A stretch of DNA of 64,000 nt from Paenibacillus sp. J23TS9 (GCF_018403225.1 NZ_BOSG01000004.1:438837-502836), one strand, 5' to 3'; counted from the first letter of the stretch, positions 6,630-15,506 are shown. The notes: generated by a model from the sequence alone, not told the origin. A program made the numbers and translations.

Positions 6630-8459
6630 ATGGTCAAAAGTAAATGGTTCACTTCTATTCTGCTGAGCACCGGGCTATTGGTCGGTTCGATCGGAACAGC
6701 CGCGGCGGCGGAAGGAACCTCAGGTGGAACGGCTCCAGCTGCTCCAAGCGGCAAGCATATTACCATCCTGCACACGAATGACATGCATGCGCGCGCAGTC
6801 GCTTCTTCACCAGAAATGGGTTTTGCGAAGGTTACGGGGATATTCAATCAATACCGCAGTCAAAATCCGGATACGCTCACGCTGGATGCGGGTGATGCCC
6901 TTCACGGTACGCCATTTGCCACGCTGGTCCGCGGTGAGAGCATCGTTAAGGTCATGAATGAAATGGGCTATGATGCCATGGTTCCTGGCAACCATGAATT
7001 CAACTATGGCTGGAACCGCCTGGTCGAGCTGTCCCAGATGCTGAAGTTCCCTATGCTAAGCTCCAATGTAAAAAAATCGGATGGATCTGATCTTTTTAAA
7101 CCTTATACCATTAAAGAAGTGGACGGCGTGAAAATCGGTATTATTGGCTTCAGCACACCGGAAACCGCTTATAAAACCAGTCCGAAAAACGTGGAAGGCC
7201 TCAAGTTCGCCGATCCTGCGGTCGAAGCCAAGAAAATGGTGGATGAGCTGAAAGGGAAAGCGGACGTCATCGTTGCTGTCGGTCATTTGGGCGAGGACAA
7301 GTCCAGCATCGATACCAGCCTGAAGCTAGTAAAAGAAGTTCCCGGCATTGATGTTTTCATCGACGGCCACAGCCATACCGTACTCGAACACGGCTTGAAT
7401 GCCGACAACAACACGCTGATTGCCAGCGCCGGTGAATACACCAAATATGTCGGCGTCGTGGATCTGTGGGTAGACGGCGGCAAAGTCGTGAAGAAGGAAG
7501 CGAAGCTGGTCGACGAAAAACAGGCTGCAGACATCAAGCCTGATGAAAAAGTCGCCTCTCTCGTGGCTTCCATCCAAAAGGAACAAGAGCCGATCCTGAA
7601 GGAAAAAGTCGGCGAAACACCGGTCAAGCTTGAAGGCTCCCGTGAAAAGGCACGCACCAGCGAAACGAACCTCGGCGATCTCTTAGCCGATGCGATGCGC
7701 GATGTGAGCAAATCCGATGTTGCCTTGACCAATGGCGGCGGTATCCGCGCCTCCATTGAAGCCGGTACCATTACCAAAGGGGATATCGTAACCGTCCTGC
7801 CTTTCGGCAACCAGATCGTACAGCTTAAAGTAACCGGCGAAGATATCGTGGCCGCTCTGGAAAACGGTGTATCCGACTATCCTGATTCCAAAGGCGGCTT
7901 CCCGCAAGTATCCGGGGTCAGCTTCAAAATCGACAAGTCCAAGCCAAAGGGAAGCCGCGTGCATTCCGTCATGGTTGGCGACAAAGCGATTGACCTGAAA
8001 GCAACATACACACTGGCTACCAACGACTTCATGTCTATTGGCGGCGACGAATACACCATGTTCAGCAAATATCCGCAAGCCGGTATGTACGGTGCGCTGG
8101 ATGAAGCGCTGATCTCTTATATTCAAAAGGGCGGCAACGTGCCAGCTGAGCCTCAAGGGCGCATCACCGAAGGTGTAGCGCCTGCAGCTCCAGCTCCACA
8201 ACCTGAGCCAACCAAGCCGGTAACTCCGGCTCCAGCACCAGAACCGGAAAAGCCAACAGCACCCGTAGTGAAGCCGCAGCCTGAGCCGGCAAAACCGGCA
8301 CCCGTTCCTGCAGCAAGCATATATGTGGTGAAAAAGGGGGACTCCCTTTACTCCATTTCCCTGAAATACGGAACGACCTGGAGAGTCCTGCAAAACCTGA
8401 ATCATATTAAAAATGCCAGTCTGATCTATCCAGGGCAAACCATCAAGCTGCCAGCTTAA
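6630..8459 (+). CDS. Secreted 5'-nucleotidase/metallophosphatase with C-terminal LysM domain
   Basis: 609 residues. A signal peptide (MVKSKWFTSILLSTGLLVGS, cut after an AAAA stretch) is followed by a calcineurin-type phosphatase domain with HTNDMHA (48-54), DAGD (86-89), GNHEF (120-124) and GHSHT near 245, then the 5'-nucleotidase C-terminal domain with TNGGGIRA. A Pro/Ala/Glu/Lys-rich linker (about 515-560) leads to one LysM repeat (VVKKGDSLYSIS to YPGQTIKLPA). It should hydrolyse extracellular nucleotides to nucleoside and phosphate while LysM holds it to peptidoglycan. Ribosome site AGGGAGG precedes the start. It stands alone between the tail locus and a terminator. Confidence 0.93.
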   Translation: MVKSKWFTSILLSTGLLVGSIGTAAAAEGTSGGTAPAAPSGKHITILHTNDMHARAVASSPEMGFAKVTGIFNQYRSQNPDTLTLDAGDALHGTPFATLVRGESIVKVMNEMGYDAMVPGNHEFNYGWNRLVELSQMLKFPMLSSNVKKSDGSDLFKPYTIKEVDGVKIGIIGFSTPETAYKTSPKNVEGLKFADPAVEAKKMVDELKGKADVIVAVGHLGEDKSSIDTSLKLVKEVPGIDVFIDGHSHTVLEHGLNADNNTLIASAGEYTKYVGVVDLWVDGGKVVKKEAKLVDEKQAADIKPDEKVASLVASIQKEQEPILKEKVGETPVKLEGSREKARTSETNLGDLLADAMRDVSKSDVALTNGGGIRASIEAGTITKGDIVTVLPFGNQIVQLKVTGEDIVAALENGVSDYPDSKGGFPQVSGVSFKIDKSKPKGSRVHSVMVGDKAIDLKATYTLATNDFMSIGGDEYTMFSKYPQAGMYGALDEALISYIQKGGNVPAEPQGRITEGVAPAAPAPQPEPTKPVTPAPAPEPEKPTAPVVKPQPEPAKPAPVPAASIYVVKKGDSLYSISLKYGTTWRVLQNLNHIKNASLIYPGQTIKLPA

Positions 8460-8480
8460 ACAAACGGCTGTGCAATAAAT

Positions 8481-8531
8481 AAAGGAGCTGTACCCATGCC
8501 AGCTAAGGCATGCGGTACAGCTCCTTTTTTT
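8481..8531. terminator. Terminator between the 5'-nucleotidase and transglutaminase genes
   Basis: Arms AAAGGAGCTGTACC (8481-8494) and GGTACAGCTCCTTT (8514-8527) are a perfect 14 bp inverted repeat, with further pairing inside (CATGCC/GGCATG), followed by T residues on the plus strand. It can serve both convergent genes. Confidence 0.9.
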
Positions 8532-8543
8532 CAACACCCAAGT

Positions 8544-9698
8544 CTATGTGAGGACACCGTCCCGAATATGCGTCGCCGCAAAATTCGGTGGATTGAACCA
8601 GTTGCCGCTTTGGGCCCAGGTTGGATCCAGCGGAATCCATTTTTTATTCTCACTTAGGTACACTTCATTCCAGGCATGCGGGCCGTAGCCGCCTTGTCCG
8701 TTGTATCCCTGCCCCGTAACCACCCGAACCTGCAGTCCTTGCGAACGGGCCATGACCGCATACAAACGGGCATAGTCAATGCAGACCCCTTTTTTCGTAT
8801 CAAACGTATTCTGCGGATCCTGCTCATGCCAGATTCCCTTTTGCTCATAGTCATCGACCTTGCCATAATCGTATTGCACTCTTGAGCCTACCCAATCATA
8901 CAGGAGCCGAGCTTTTTCCTCATCCGTCTTCGCTCCTTTGACGATATCAGCGGCGGCCGCATCAATATCATCCGGAATCGCATGATCGATGACTTCGTAT
9001 TTGCGCTGCATAATGCCGCTGAGTTCTTTTTCCACGGCCTTCGTGAATACAGGCAGCTTATCCTTCACCAAATGTCCGGATAATGGCTCAATGACCCGCT
9101 GCGCCCCCTCCTGATAAATCGGAGATGCTTCGACATAACGGGTAAAAGCAGAACTCGGATACAGCGACACATACACAAACAGCAGCGCCACGACAACAAT
9201 GCAGCGTCCTGCACCGATCAAGAGGCCGATGAGCGCTCCTGACATGCGGCTGAAAATCGATGAGGACTGCCTTGTACCCGGCGCGAACAGAGCGCCCTTC
9301 CCACCAAAAACAAGTACCGTAAGCCAGCGCATAAGCAGGCGGATCATGCTGTAACTCAGTATAAACAGCACGGCAAACCGCAGCAGCGGAAAATCAGCCA
9401 TGGAAGACATGAACGTATAATAAATCTGTTCCCAGGCTTTCAGGTTACGGTTCGGCATTGAGCTTGTGTACTGCGTCAGCCATTCCTGTACTTTAGGTGA
9501 TATCCATAGTGTAAAAGGCACGGACAGCACCAGGGCTACCACAATAAAAACTCCCTCCCTAAGCAGGGAGAGAAGTCTTCCGGCCGAACGCGATGCTCCC
9601 CGCCGCCAGCCTTGAAACAGCGAAACGAGCATAATCAGCAGCAGAAAAATCGAGATGATATTGAATTCCTGCAGACTCTTCATCCATGATTGCAGCAT
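8544..9698 (-). CDS. Membrane protein with CvpA-like N-terminus fused to a transglutaminase-like domain
   Basis: 384 residues. Residues 1-190 hold four or so hydrophobic segments in a CvpA/colicin-V-production-like arrangement (IISIFLLLIMLVSLFQGWRRG and following). Residues about 250-375 form a transglutaminase-like cysteine-protease domain: KARLLYDWVGSRVQYDYG, the catalytic Cys in KKGVCIDYA, His in GPHAWNEVY and Asp in IPLDPTW. The active domain should lie outside the cell. GGAGGT stands six bases before the ATG. It forms an operon with the small membrane protein gene upstream. Substrate unknown; related domains act in peptide or cell-wall processing. Confidence 0.8.
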   Translation of the reverse strand: MLQSWMKSLQEFNIISIFLLLIMLVSLFQGWRRGASRSAGRLLSLLREGVFIVVALVLSVPFTLWISPKVQEWLTQYTSSMPNRNLKAWEQIYYTFMSSMADFPLLRFAVLFILSYSMIRLLMRWLTVLVFGGKGALFAPGTRQSSSIFSRMSGALIGLLIGAGRCIVVVALLFVYVSLYPSSAFTRYVEASPIYQEGAQRVIEPLSGHLVKDKLPVFTKAVEKELSGIMQRKYEVIDHAIPDDIDAAAADIVKGAKTDEEKARLLYDWVGSRVQYDYGKVDDYEQKGIWHEQDPQNTFDTKKGVCIDYARLYAVMARSQGLQVRVVTGQGYNGQGGYGPHAWNEVYLSENKKWIPLDPTWAQSGNWFNPPNFAATHIRDGVLT

Positions 9699-9740
9699 AA
9701 GATGACCTCCCTCCAGGTTGCGGCATGGAAAAAGCCTGCT

Positions 9741-10196
9741 CTACTTACCCGAGGTAACATTTGAGTTATTCTTGGATTCAGCGATAAACGACTGAACGGT
9801 GTCACTGATTTTCCACTGCCCGAGCGATACGCCCCGGAGTGACACATCCACCTTGTCCTTGCCCTTCTGGCCTTTCATCTCCAGATTAGGCGTCGTAATC
9901 GTAAAGTTCCCGGCCGCATCCGATGTATATTTCGCTTCTTTGGCTTCCTTCATCATGACATTTGTCGCTTCACTTTTGAGGTTATCCACGGCCTCCGTCT
10001 TCACATCGTTCACAACGTCCTTAATTTTCTCCAGCGAAACCCCGCTGTAAACTACCACGGCCACGATGATGATAATGACCAGAGCCCATTTCACCATTGT
10101 TTTTACTAGATTCAGGACCACAAACAGCACAATGAGAGCAATAACGATCACCAGCCAGTTTTGCTGCAAAAAATCGGACCAAACCTGCGTATTCAT
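9741..10196 (-). CDS. Small membrane-anchored protein of unknown function
   Basis: A 151-residue protein with two adjacent hydrophobic stretches near the N-terminus (about residues 13-52, LVIVIALIVLFVVLNLV and WALVIIIIVAVVVYSG), then a hydrophilic, probably extracellular domain (about 55-151) with alternating strands (FTITTPNLEMKG, VDVSLRGVSLGQWKI). No family is recognised. It lies 42 bases upstream of the transglutaminase-like membrane protein on the same strand, so the two are likely made together. Confidence 0.65.
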   Translation of the reverse strand: MNTQVWSDFLQQNWLVIVIALIVLFVVLNLVKTMVKWALVIIIIVAVVVYSGVSLEKIKDVVNDVKTEAVDNLKSEATNVMMKEAKEAKYTSDAAGNFTITTPNLEMKGQKGKDKVDVSLRGVSLGQWKISDTVQSFIAESKNNSNVTSGK

Positions 10197-10420
10197 TCAC
10201 TTACCACTCCCATCAGCCAAAGCTTGTTATCAGACTCTCCATCGAGCATGAGGTCCGCCTTTTAGATTATACATGATTACCTTATAGGCTGTCAGCCTGC
10301 ACTGGCGGTAGTTGTCACTCTACTGAAGTATAGCGATATTGAAAAATAGGGTCTAATCCCCCAAGTACAAGCGTACATGTAGATCATAACTTGTCTTTTG
10401 CACAGAAAGGAGCCGCTCAC

Positions 10421-11590
10421 GTGAAAACCGCAATTTGGCTGTATATGTTTTTGTTTCTGGCTTTCTTTGATCTTCATGCCCAGTATCCCATCTTAACTCC
10501 TTTTGCAGTGTCACTTGGGGCTGCGCCTGTCTTTATCGGCTGGATGATGGGCATTTACGCCCTCACGCATCTGCCGGGTAATTTGATCGCCGGAACCGTC
10601 ATCGACAGGCATGGCAGCCGCCGTTATATTATTTTCAGCCTCGTTTCGGCCGGAATCGTGCTGCTGCTGCAGTCTCAAGTACATTATCCATGGCAGCTGC
10701 TCGTCCTGCGCTCTATCAGCGGTTTTGTCCTGGCCTTTCTCTCCCCCGCCTGCCTGACACTGCTGGCTTCGCTGTCCTCCGACAAGGTGACCCAGGGTAA
10801 ATTCATGTCAGGACATGGCGTTGTACATACGCTTGCCTCCGTCGTATCACCTGCAGCGGGTGCATTTATCGTTGCCAAAGCCGGATATTCAGCCACTTTC
10901 CAAAGCCTGGGATGGCTGCTGATCGCCACCGGGCTTATGGCCATATTCAGTGTGCCCGGAGCTGCCCGCAAAGCGGCTCAATCTGCTGCTGAAGCATCTG
11001 AAGCGGCGGTTAACGCTACTTCAACAAAAGTCCAAGTTCCTTGGCGCATATATATTCTGCCTTTTGTCATTTCATGTTCGCAGGGAATACTATTCTTTGA
11101 GCTGCCATTACGCTCGACCGGCGTGGAGGGAATCAAATCAACCGGCATACTGTTTTCCATTATGAGCATCGGTGCATTACTCACGCTGAGCATGCTTTTT
11201 GTTAACCGTTACTCCCCTTACAAAAGAGTGCTCAGTGGAATCCTGCTGCTCGCAGTATGTTTTTATAGTCTCGCCGCACTTCAATCCATCCCTTTGACTG
11301 CAGCGCTATTCATTCTCGGGATGGCGAAGGGCGTTATTTTCCCGGCGATGGCCTCATTGTTTATTCAGCTGAGTGGAGGCATTAAACTGGGCAGGGTCTT
11401 CTCGCTGCAGTCCATTGCCATGTCCATAGGTTCCTTTATCGGGCCTATCACAGCCGGGCAGCTGCGTGACATTGTCTCTCCCTACTTTATTGCCTTTGTA
11501 CTGCTGATGACCGGACTTATGCTGCTCCCAATCAGCCGCAAACCGGGCTCCCTGCTGCATCCCAATGTCAATCAAACCCCGGCATCATAG
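10421..11590 (+). CDS. MFS transporter
   Basis: A 389-residue protein with about 12 hydrophobic segments and the MFS signature between helices 2 and 3 (GTVIDRHGSRRYIIF, a D-x3-G-R/K motif). The two six-helix halves are joined by a hydrophilic loop (about 185-205). GTG 10421 is chosen because AAAGGAG lies eight bases upstream. Its substrate cannot be read from the sequence; drug or metabolite export is typical of this group. It is a single gene, divergent from the small membrane protein at 9741-10196. Confidence 0.85.
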   Translation: MKTAIWLYMFLFLAFFDLHAQYPILTPFAVSLGAAPVFIGWMMGIYALTHLPGNLIAGTVIDRHGSRRYIIFSLVSAGIVLLLQSQVHYPWQLLVLRSISGFVLAFLSPACLTLLASLSSDKVTQGKFMSGHGVVHTLASVVSPAAGAFIVAKAGYSATFQSLGWLLIATGLMAIFSVPGAARKAAQSAAEASEAAVNATSTKVQVPWRIYILPFVISCSQGILFFELPLRSTGVEGIKSTGILFSIMSIGALLTLSMLFVNRYSPYKRVLSGILLLAVCFYSLAALQSIPLTAALFILGMAKGVIFPAMASLFIQLSGGIKLGRVFSLQSIAMSIGSFIGPITAGQLRDIVSPYFIAFVLLMTGLMLLPISRKPGSLLHPNVNQTPAS

Positions 11591-11697
11591 GTTAACACCT
11601 AAATCTTCCTCCCTAGGCCTTTGCACAATACTTATGACCTCTACCCACATAAGATACATTGTGTTATGCGACCAGAAAAGAGAGTGGGGTGATAGGT

Positions 11698-11853
11698 ATG
11701 GGTCATATAGGTCACTGTGGCTGCGGTCCTGTAGCGCCAGTTGCTCCTGTAGCTCCAGTAGTTTCGCCAGTCATGGGAGGATGTAATAATGTTGGAGTTA
11801 TCCTGGTGCTCTTTATATTGCTGGTAATTATTCTGCGCGCCTTCTGGTGCTAG
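11698..11853 (+). CDS. YjcZ-like small sporulation-type membrane protein
   Basis: A 51-residue protein starting MGHIGHCGCGPVAPVAPV and ending in a single hydrophobic helix (VGVILVLFILLVIILRAFWC). A glycine/histidine/cysteine-rich head with a VLFILLVII helix near the C-terminus is the layout of the YjcZ family of tiny Bacillales proteins linked to sporulation. The start is the ATG at 11698 just after GTGGGGTGATAGGT. The Pro-Val-Ala repeats in the head are unusual for the family. Followed by its own terminator. Confidence 0.6.
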   Translation: MGHIGHCGCGPVAPVAPVAPVVSPVMGGCNNVGVILVLFILLVIILRAFWC

Positions 11854-11868
11854 TCTAAACGATTCTTC

Positions 11869-11911
11869 AAAGACGGTCTGCCTCCACCCGGACAGATCGT
11901 CTTGTTTTTTG
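11869..11911 (+). terminator. Terminator of the YjcZ-like gene
   Basis: Arms AAGACGGTCTG and CAGATCGTCTT pair with one mismatch across a 12-base loop and are followed by GTTTTTT. Confidence 0.85.
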
Positions 11912-12034
11912 CATGGCTTGCCGGAAAAGAGCTACACTAAGGGAGACCCGGGGACGAAAGTCATTGTCCTTTCAACATTTCCCGGGGAATTTCGATAGGA
12001 GCTTGTCGGCTCCTGTACCCGAGGTGAGATCGTC

Positions 12035-12385
12035 ATGTCCATATTTATTATTGTCGAGGGAAAAAATGACCGCAGCAAGCTCCGCCGGCTGCTTCAAGAT
12101 GAAATCCGGATTTTATGCACCTTTGGCACGCTCAATTCCATCAAGCTGGAGTCACTGCGTAAAGAGATCAAAGATGAAGAAGTTTATTTATTTATGGATA
12201 ATGACAGCTCCGGTAAAAGAATCCGCGGCTTGCTCCGTGATGCCTTTCCTGATGCGGGTCATATATACACCCGGCGAGGATATCCCGGGGTTGAGGGTAC
12301 ACCCGTCGAATATCTGGTTGCCCAGCTTGAAAAGGCGGGACTGGAAGAATACATCCTCTATCCCGATCCTCCCTTTTATTCCTGA
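12035..12385 (+). CDS. Small Toprim-domain protein
   Basis: A 116-residue protein made almost entirely of a Toprim fold: catalytic Glu in IIVEGKNDR (E8) and the DxD pair in FMDNDSSG (D55, D57). Toprim domains bind Mg2+ and act in primases, topoisomerases, OLD nucleases and the RNase M5/RecR group. A stand-alone Toprim protein of this size is similar to B. subtilis YusF; its role is unknown. GAGGTGA precedes the ATG. It is a single-gene unit with a hairpin behind it. Confidence 0.8.
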   Translation: MSIFIIVEGKNDRSKLRRLLQDEIRILCTFGTLNSIKLESLRKEIKDEEVYLFMDNDSSGKRIRGLLRDAFPDAGHIYTRRGYPGVEGTPVEYLVAQLEKAGLEEYILYPDPPFYS

Positions 12386-12396
12386 TGGAAAAGCAA

Positions 12397-12449
12397 ACGA
12401 AAAAGCGCCCTTGATGTAAGCCTTAACGGCAAATCAAGCGGCGCTTCCT
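12397..12449. terminator. Terminator between the Toprim and Sco1-like genes
   Basis: AAGCGCC and GGCGCTT arms extended by CTTGAT/ATCAAG form a long stem; on the minus strand it ends in TTTTT, which fits the end of the Sco1-like gene. Confidence 0.75.
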
Positions 12450-12466
12450 ATGTTATAGCTTTATAA

Positions 12467-13078
12467 TTACTTTTTGGCCAGGTCTTCGACATCCTTGGCA
12501 AGCGATTCTGCGGTGACATTGTCGGTGTCATTTGCGTTATACAGCTTACGGACATTATTGTCACGATCAACCAAAGCAATGACATTCGAATGAGCAAAAT
12601 TATCTTTGTTGTCGCCCATAATTCCAATTTTAAATGATTTTTCGGCAATATCCCTGATTTTCTTGTCATCGCCTCTCAGGAAATACCAACCGTTATAATC
12701 CACGTAAAATTTATCGGCGAACTCTTTAATCTTCTCCCGTGTATCCACCTTCGGATCGAAGGAGATGGAGACAAATTCCGCATCCTTGGCAAAAGTGCCG
12801 TCTTTAATGAGCTGCTTTTGCGTCTGGGAGAGCAGGAATGTCGTTACCGGGCATACATCCGGACAGCTGGTATAAAAGAAGTAAAAGAGCCTAACTTTCC
12901 CCTTCGTATCATCACGCGTTACGGTCTTGCCATCTACATTCTCCAAGGAAAAGTCCTCAACTTGCCCTATTACTGGCAGCTTGGATTTGCCGATCCCTGA
13001 ACTGGTATAGATTAGGTAACCTGCCATAATGATAATGACAGCGAGCAAAACCCATGTCCATTTATAACGTTTCAACAT
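12467..13078 (-). CDS. Sco1/SenC-family copper chaperone for cytochrome oxidase
   Basis: A 203-residue membrane-anchored thioredoxin-fold protein. An N-terminal hydrophobic segment (residues about 8-26) is followed by the copper-binding motif CPDVC (C72 and C76) and the distant His ligand in FAHSNV (H163), as in B. subtilis BsSco (YpmQ). It delivers copper to the CuA centre of the aa3-type oxidase at the outer face of the membrane. ATG 13078 is preceded by GGAAGAG; an upstream start would add 13 residues without a ribosome site. It follows ctaB, the haem O synthase gene, on the same strand. Confidence 0.93.
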   Translation of the reverse strand: MLKRYKWTWVLLAVIIIMAGYLIYTSSGIGKSKLPVIGQVEDFSLENVDGKTVTRDDTKGKVRLFYFFYTSCPDVCPVTTFLLSQTQKQLIKDGTFAKDAEFVSISFDPKVDTREKIKEFADKFYVDYNGWYFLRGDDKKIRDIAEKSFKIGIMGDNKDNFAHSNVIALVDRDNNVRKLYNANDTDNVTAESLAKDVEDLAKK

Positions 13079-13144
13079 TTGGATAACTCTTCCTCTCCCA
13101 CATTTTACGAGCATCATTACAGTATTAGAATAACCCTAATTGTA

Positions 13145-13184
13145 AGATCAGGTAGAAGCTATTTGGCGAACTTCTACCTGATCT
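13145..13184. repeat. Perfect 14 bp inverted repeat between ctaB and the Sco1-like gene
   Basis: AGATCAGGTAGAAG (13145-13158) and CTTCTACCTGATCT (13171-13184) with a 12-base loop. No T-run follows on either strand, so it is not a simple terminator; it stands immediately beside the ctaB terminator. It could be an RNA-stabilising or regulatory hairpin. Confidence 0.6.
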
Positions 13185-13185
13185 C

Positions 13186-13214
13186 TAGAAAAAATCCCAT
13201 GCATCCATGGGATT
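13186..13214 (-). terminator. Terminator of ctaB
   Basis: On the minus strand AAATCCCATG and CATGGGATTT pair across a short GATG loop and are followed by TTTTTTCT. Confidence 0.85.
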
Positions 13215-13230
13215 TATCCGTTATTTATTT

Positions 13231-14166
13231 TTAATGCACGGTGTTAAGGATCATTACGATAAGGCTTAGGGTCAAGTAGTTAATCGAGAAGATAAACAGC
13301 TTCTTTGCCCATGCATCATCATCTTTTGCGGTGAAGCCTTTAATACCAAGGAAAAGCCAGAAGAGCGACAGCAGCGTTCCGATGATCATAAAGTAAATAC
13401 CCGTATAACCGAACACATACATCAAAATCGGAATAGGGATCAGCAGCACCAGATACGGAATAATCTGAATTTTAGTGCGCTTAATTCCTTTCACAACAGG
13501 CAGAAGCGGGTAACCGGCTGCTCTGTACTCTTCCACGCGGCGAATGCCCAGCGCCCAGAAATGCGGCGGCTGCCACAGAAACAACCACGCAAATAAAAGA
13601 ATGGCTCCCATATCGACGTTATGGGTCACAGCCACATAACCGATCAATGGTGGCATAGCTCCGGAGATCGCGCCAACCGAGGTACTCCATGTCGAAGAGC
13701 GTTTGAGCCACATGGTGTACACAATCGCATAAACGAACATCCCGACCATACCGAAGATACCGGCAAGAACACCTGAGAAAATAAACAGGTCAGCCAGTCC
13801 AAGTGCACCGAGTATAAAGGCATACCAAAGTACAATGGAAGGCTTCAAGCGTCCGGATGGAAGTGTACGGTTGCGTGTGCGCTCCATCTTCGTATCGAGT
13901 TCACGATCAAAATAATTGTTATATACACAGGCAGAAGCCATGACAAGCACGGTTCCCAGCAGCGTCAAGATCATTTTGCCAAACTGAATGTCCCATTGAG
14001 ACGCGACCCAATAGCCTGCAAAAACAGCAATTAAATTAGAACGGATAATCCCGGGTTTCGTAAGTGTTATGAAATCTTTCCATGTTGCCGACGAATCCGG
14101 GGGCGTTTGTTTGATGGAAAGCGTTGCGGAATCCGAAGGAGCCTGGTAACTTAAATGATTGTCCAC
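13231..14166 (-). CDS. ctaB: Protoheme IX farnesyltransferase (haem O synthase)
   Basis: A 311-residue polytopic membrane enzyme of the UbiA superfamily. It transfers farnesyl from FPP to haem B to make haem O, used by terminal oxidases. Visible: the first Asp-rich motif NNYFDRELDTKMERTRNR (about residues 82-99), LPSGRL, and LLFAWLFLWQPPHFWALG of the CyoE/CtaB group. About nine membrane helices. The start is a GTG with AGGAGG 11 bases upstream. The Sco1-like gene follows, so both oxidase-assembly genes are together, although the oxidase subunits are not in the window. Confidence 0.95.
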   Translation of the reverse strand: MDNHLSYQAPSDSATLSIKQTPPDSSATWKDFITLTKPGIIRSNLIAVFAGYWVASQWDIQFGKMILTLLGTVLVMASACVYNNYFDRELDTKMERTRNRTLPSGRLKPSIVLWYAFILGALGLADLFIFSGVLAGIFGMVGMFVYAIVYTMWLKRSSTWSTSVGAISGAMPPLIGYVAVTHNVDMGAILLFAWLFLWQPPHFWALGIRRVEEYRAAGYPLLPVVKGIKRTKIQIIPYLVLLIPIPILMYVFGYTGIYFMIIGTLLSLFWLFLGIKGFTAKDDDAWAKKLFIFSINYLTLSLIVMILNTVH

Positions 14167-14472
14167 GCCTTAAGAATCCTCCTTATTCTGTCATTATGGA
14201 GGAAAGATGCCTCCGCTATAAAGTTTATCATATCAAAAGTTAAAAGTGTTTGACAATCCTCTCCAAAATCATTCACTATTTTGACAATTCGGTGACACAT
14301 TTTAGTATGGTCAATCCCTTATATATTCATCCAAAAGTGGGTAGTAACTATAATAAGGAAAACATGCACTGCAAAATTTGCAAAATTCTCACATGAATTG
14401 CCCGCAGGAGCAGGAATTGCATTTCCGGATTTGTTACAATAATAACAAGAACAACATGAAGGAGACATGGTA
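14167..14472. promoter_or_regulatory. Divergent intergenic region ctaB-yfhP with a repeated TTGACAAT
   Basis: About 300 bases without a gene. TTGACAAT occurs at 14250-14257 and again at 14281-14288, 31 bases apart, each a perfect -35 element for the plus strand, but no good -10 follows at 16-18 bases. TTGTTACAATAATAAC at about 14434-14449 contains a TACAAT -10 close to the YfhP-type gene. Nothing else is recognised. Confidence 0.3.
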
Positions 14473-15456
14473 ATGGATACAGCCACACATTTTGTGATGG
14501 GACTTAGTCTGGCCGGTCTCGCCTACGTTGATCCAGCGGTAGCTGCAAGCCCAACGCTTGCCACTGCTGTACTTCTGGGTACGGTCATCGGTTCTCAGGC
14601 CCCTGATTTCGACGGGCTATTGCGCTTCAAGAGCAATGCCCTGTATGTAAAGAATCACCGGGGTATCACGCATTCGCTCCCGTTTCTCGTCATCTGGACC
14701 GCGCTTATCGGCAGTATTCTAGCGTTGTTGTTCAGTACAGTGCCAGCAGGACACATAATTCTCTGGACAGGAGTCGCCGTATGCGTCCATGTATTCAGCG
14801 ATTTGTTCAATACGTATGGAACCCAGGCTGTACGGCCATTTTCTGAGCGATGGATATCCTGGAACATCATTCACATTTTTGATCCGTTTATCTTTACGAC
14901 CCATGCTGCTGCCGTTCTCTTATGGAGCACCGGAGCAGCCAAACCGGCCCCGTTATTTTTGGGTCTGTATATCCTGACCGCGATCTACTATGTCTGGCGC
15001 ACCGTCGTCCATTCATTCAAGACAGCAGAGGTCAAGCGACTCGATCCTACCCGCCAAGGGGGAGAACGTTACTATGTCATACCCACCGTATCCTTTCATA
15101 AATGGCATGTCGTCAAAGCTCTGACCGATGGCAGCTATGAGATTGGTGTTATGAACGGTAATGACCTGGAATGGCGTAAGCATGCATGCAGCGAGCAGCA
15201 CCCCGCTGTTGAGCATTCCAAGCAGCATCCGGATGTGCAGGCATTTCTCTATTTTACATCATTCGCCGTTGCGGAGGTTGAGAATCTGCCCTGGGGCTAT
15301 GTCGTTCGCTGGGCGGATGTACGCTACCGCCACCGGAAACAATATCCGTTTGTAGCCGTGCTGGTGATGGATAAACAATTTCAACCCATTAATACGTATG
15401 TCGGATGGCTCAGCGCCAAGAAAATGGACAAAAGGCTGTCCATTAATTCAGGCTAA
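14473..15456 (+). CDS. YfhP-like membrane-bound metal-dependent hydrolase family protein (DUF457)
   Basis: A 327-residue membrane protein, the same length as B. subtilis YfhP. The N-terminal half has about four or five membrane helices with family residues HFVMG (H near 7), SQAPDFDGL and KNHRGITHSLP, which gather His/Asp residues at the membrane face like a metal site. The C-terminal half is soluble. ATG 14473 (AAGGAG eight bases upstream) is preferred over ATG 14467, which lies too near the ribosome site. DUF457 members are called metal-dependent hydrolases, but the reaction is not known. Confidence 0.85.
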   Translation: MDTATHFVMGLSLAGLAYVDPAVAASPTLATAVLLGTVIGSQAPDFDGLLRFKSNALYVKNHRGITHSLPFLVIWTALIGSILALLFSTVPAGHIILWTGVAVCVHVFSDLFNTYGTQAVRPFSERWISWNIIHIFDPFIFTTHAAAVLLWSTGAAKPAPLFLGLYILTAIYYVWRTVVHSFKTAEVKRLDPTRQGGERYYVIPTVSFHKWHVVKALTDGSYEIGVMNGNDLEWRKHACSEQHPAVEHSKQHPDVQAFLYFTSFAVAEVENLPWGYVVRWADVRYRHRKQYPFVAVLVMDKQFQPINTYVGWLSAKKMDKRLSINSG

Positions 15457-15473
15457 AACTTCATATTAAATAA

Positions 15474-15506
15474 GAAGGCTGTTTCCATTTCGGAACAGCC
15501 TTTTCT
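15474..15506 (+). terminator. Terminator of the YfhP-like gene
   Basis: AAGGCTGTT and AACAGCCTT arms with an inner TCC/GGA pairing, followed by TTTTC. Confidence 0.8.

Noticed and set aside
7683..8537. Minus-strand frame of 284 residues opposite the 5'-nucleotidase
   Set aside because: Shadow: Cys/Trp/Arg-rich low-quality sequence antisense to the Pro-rich linker and LysM region.
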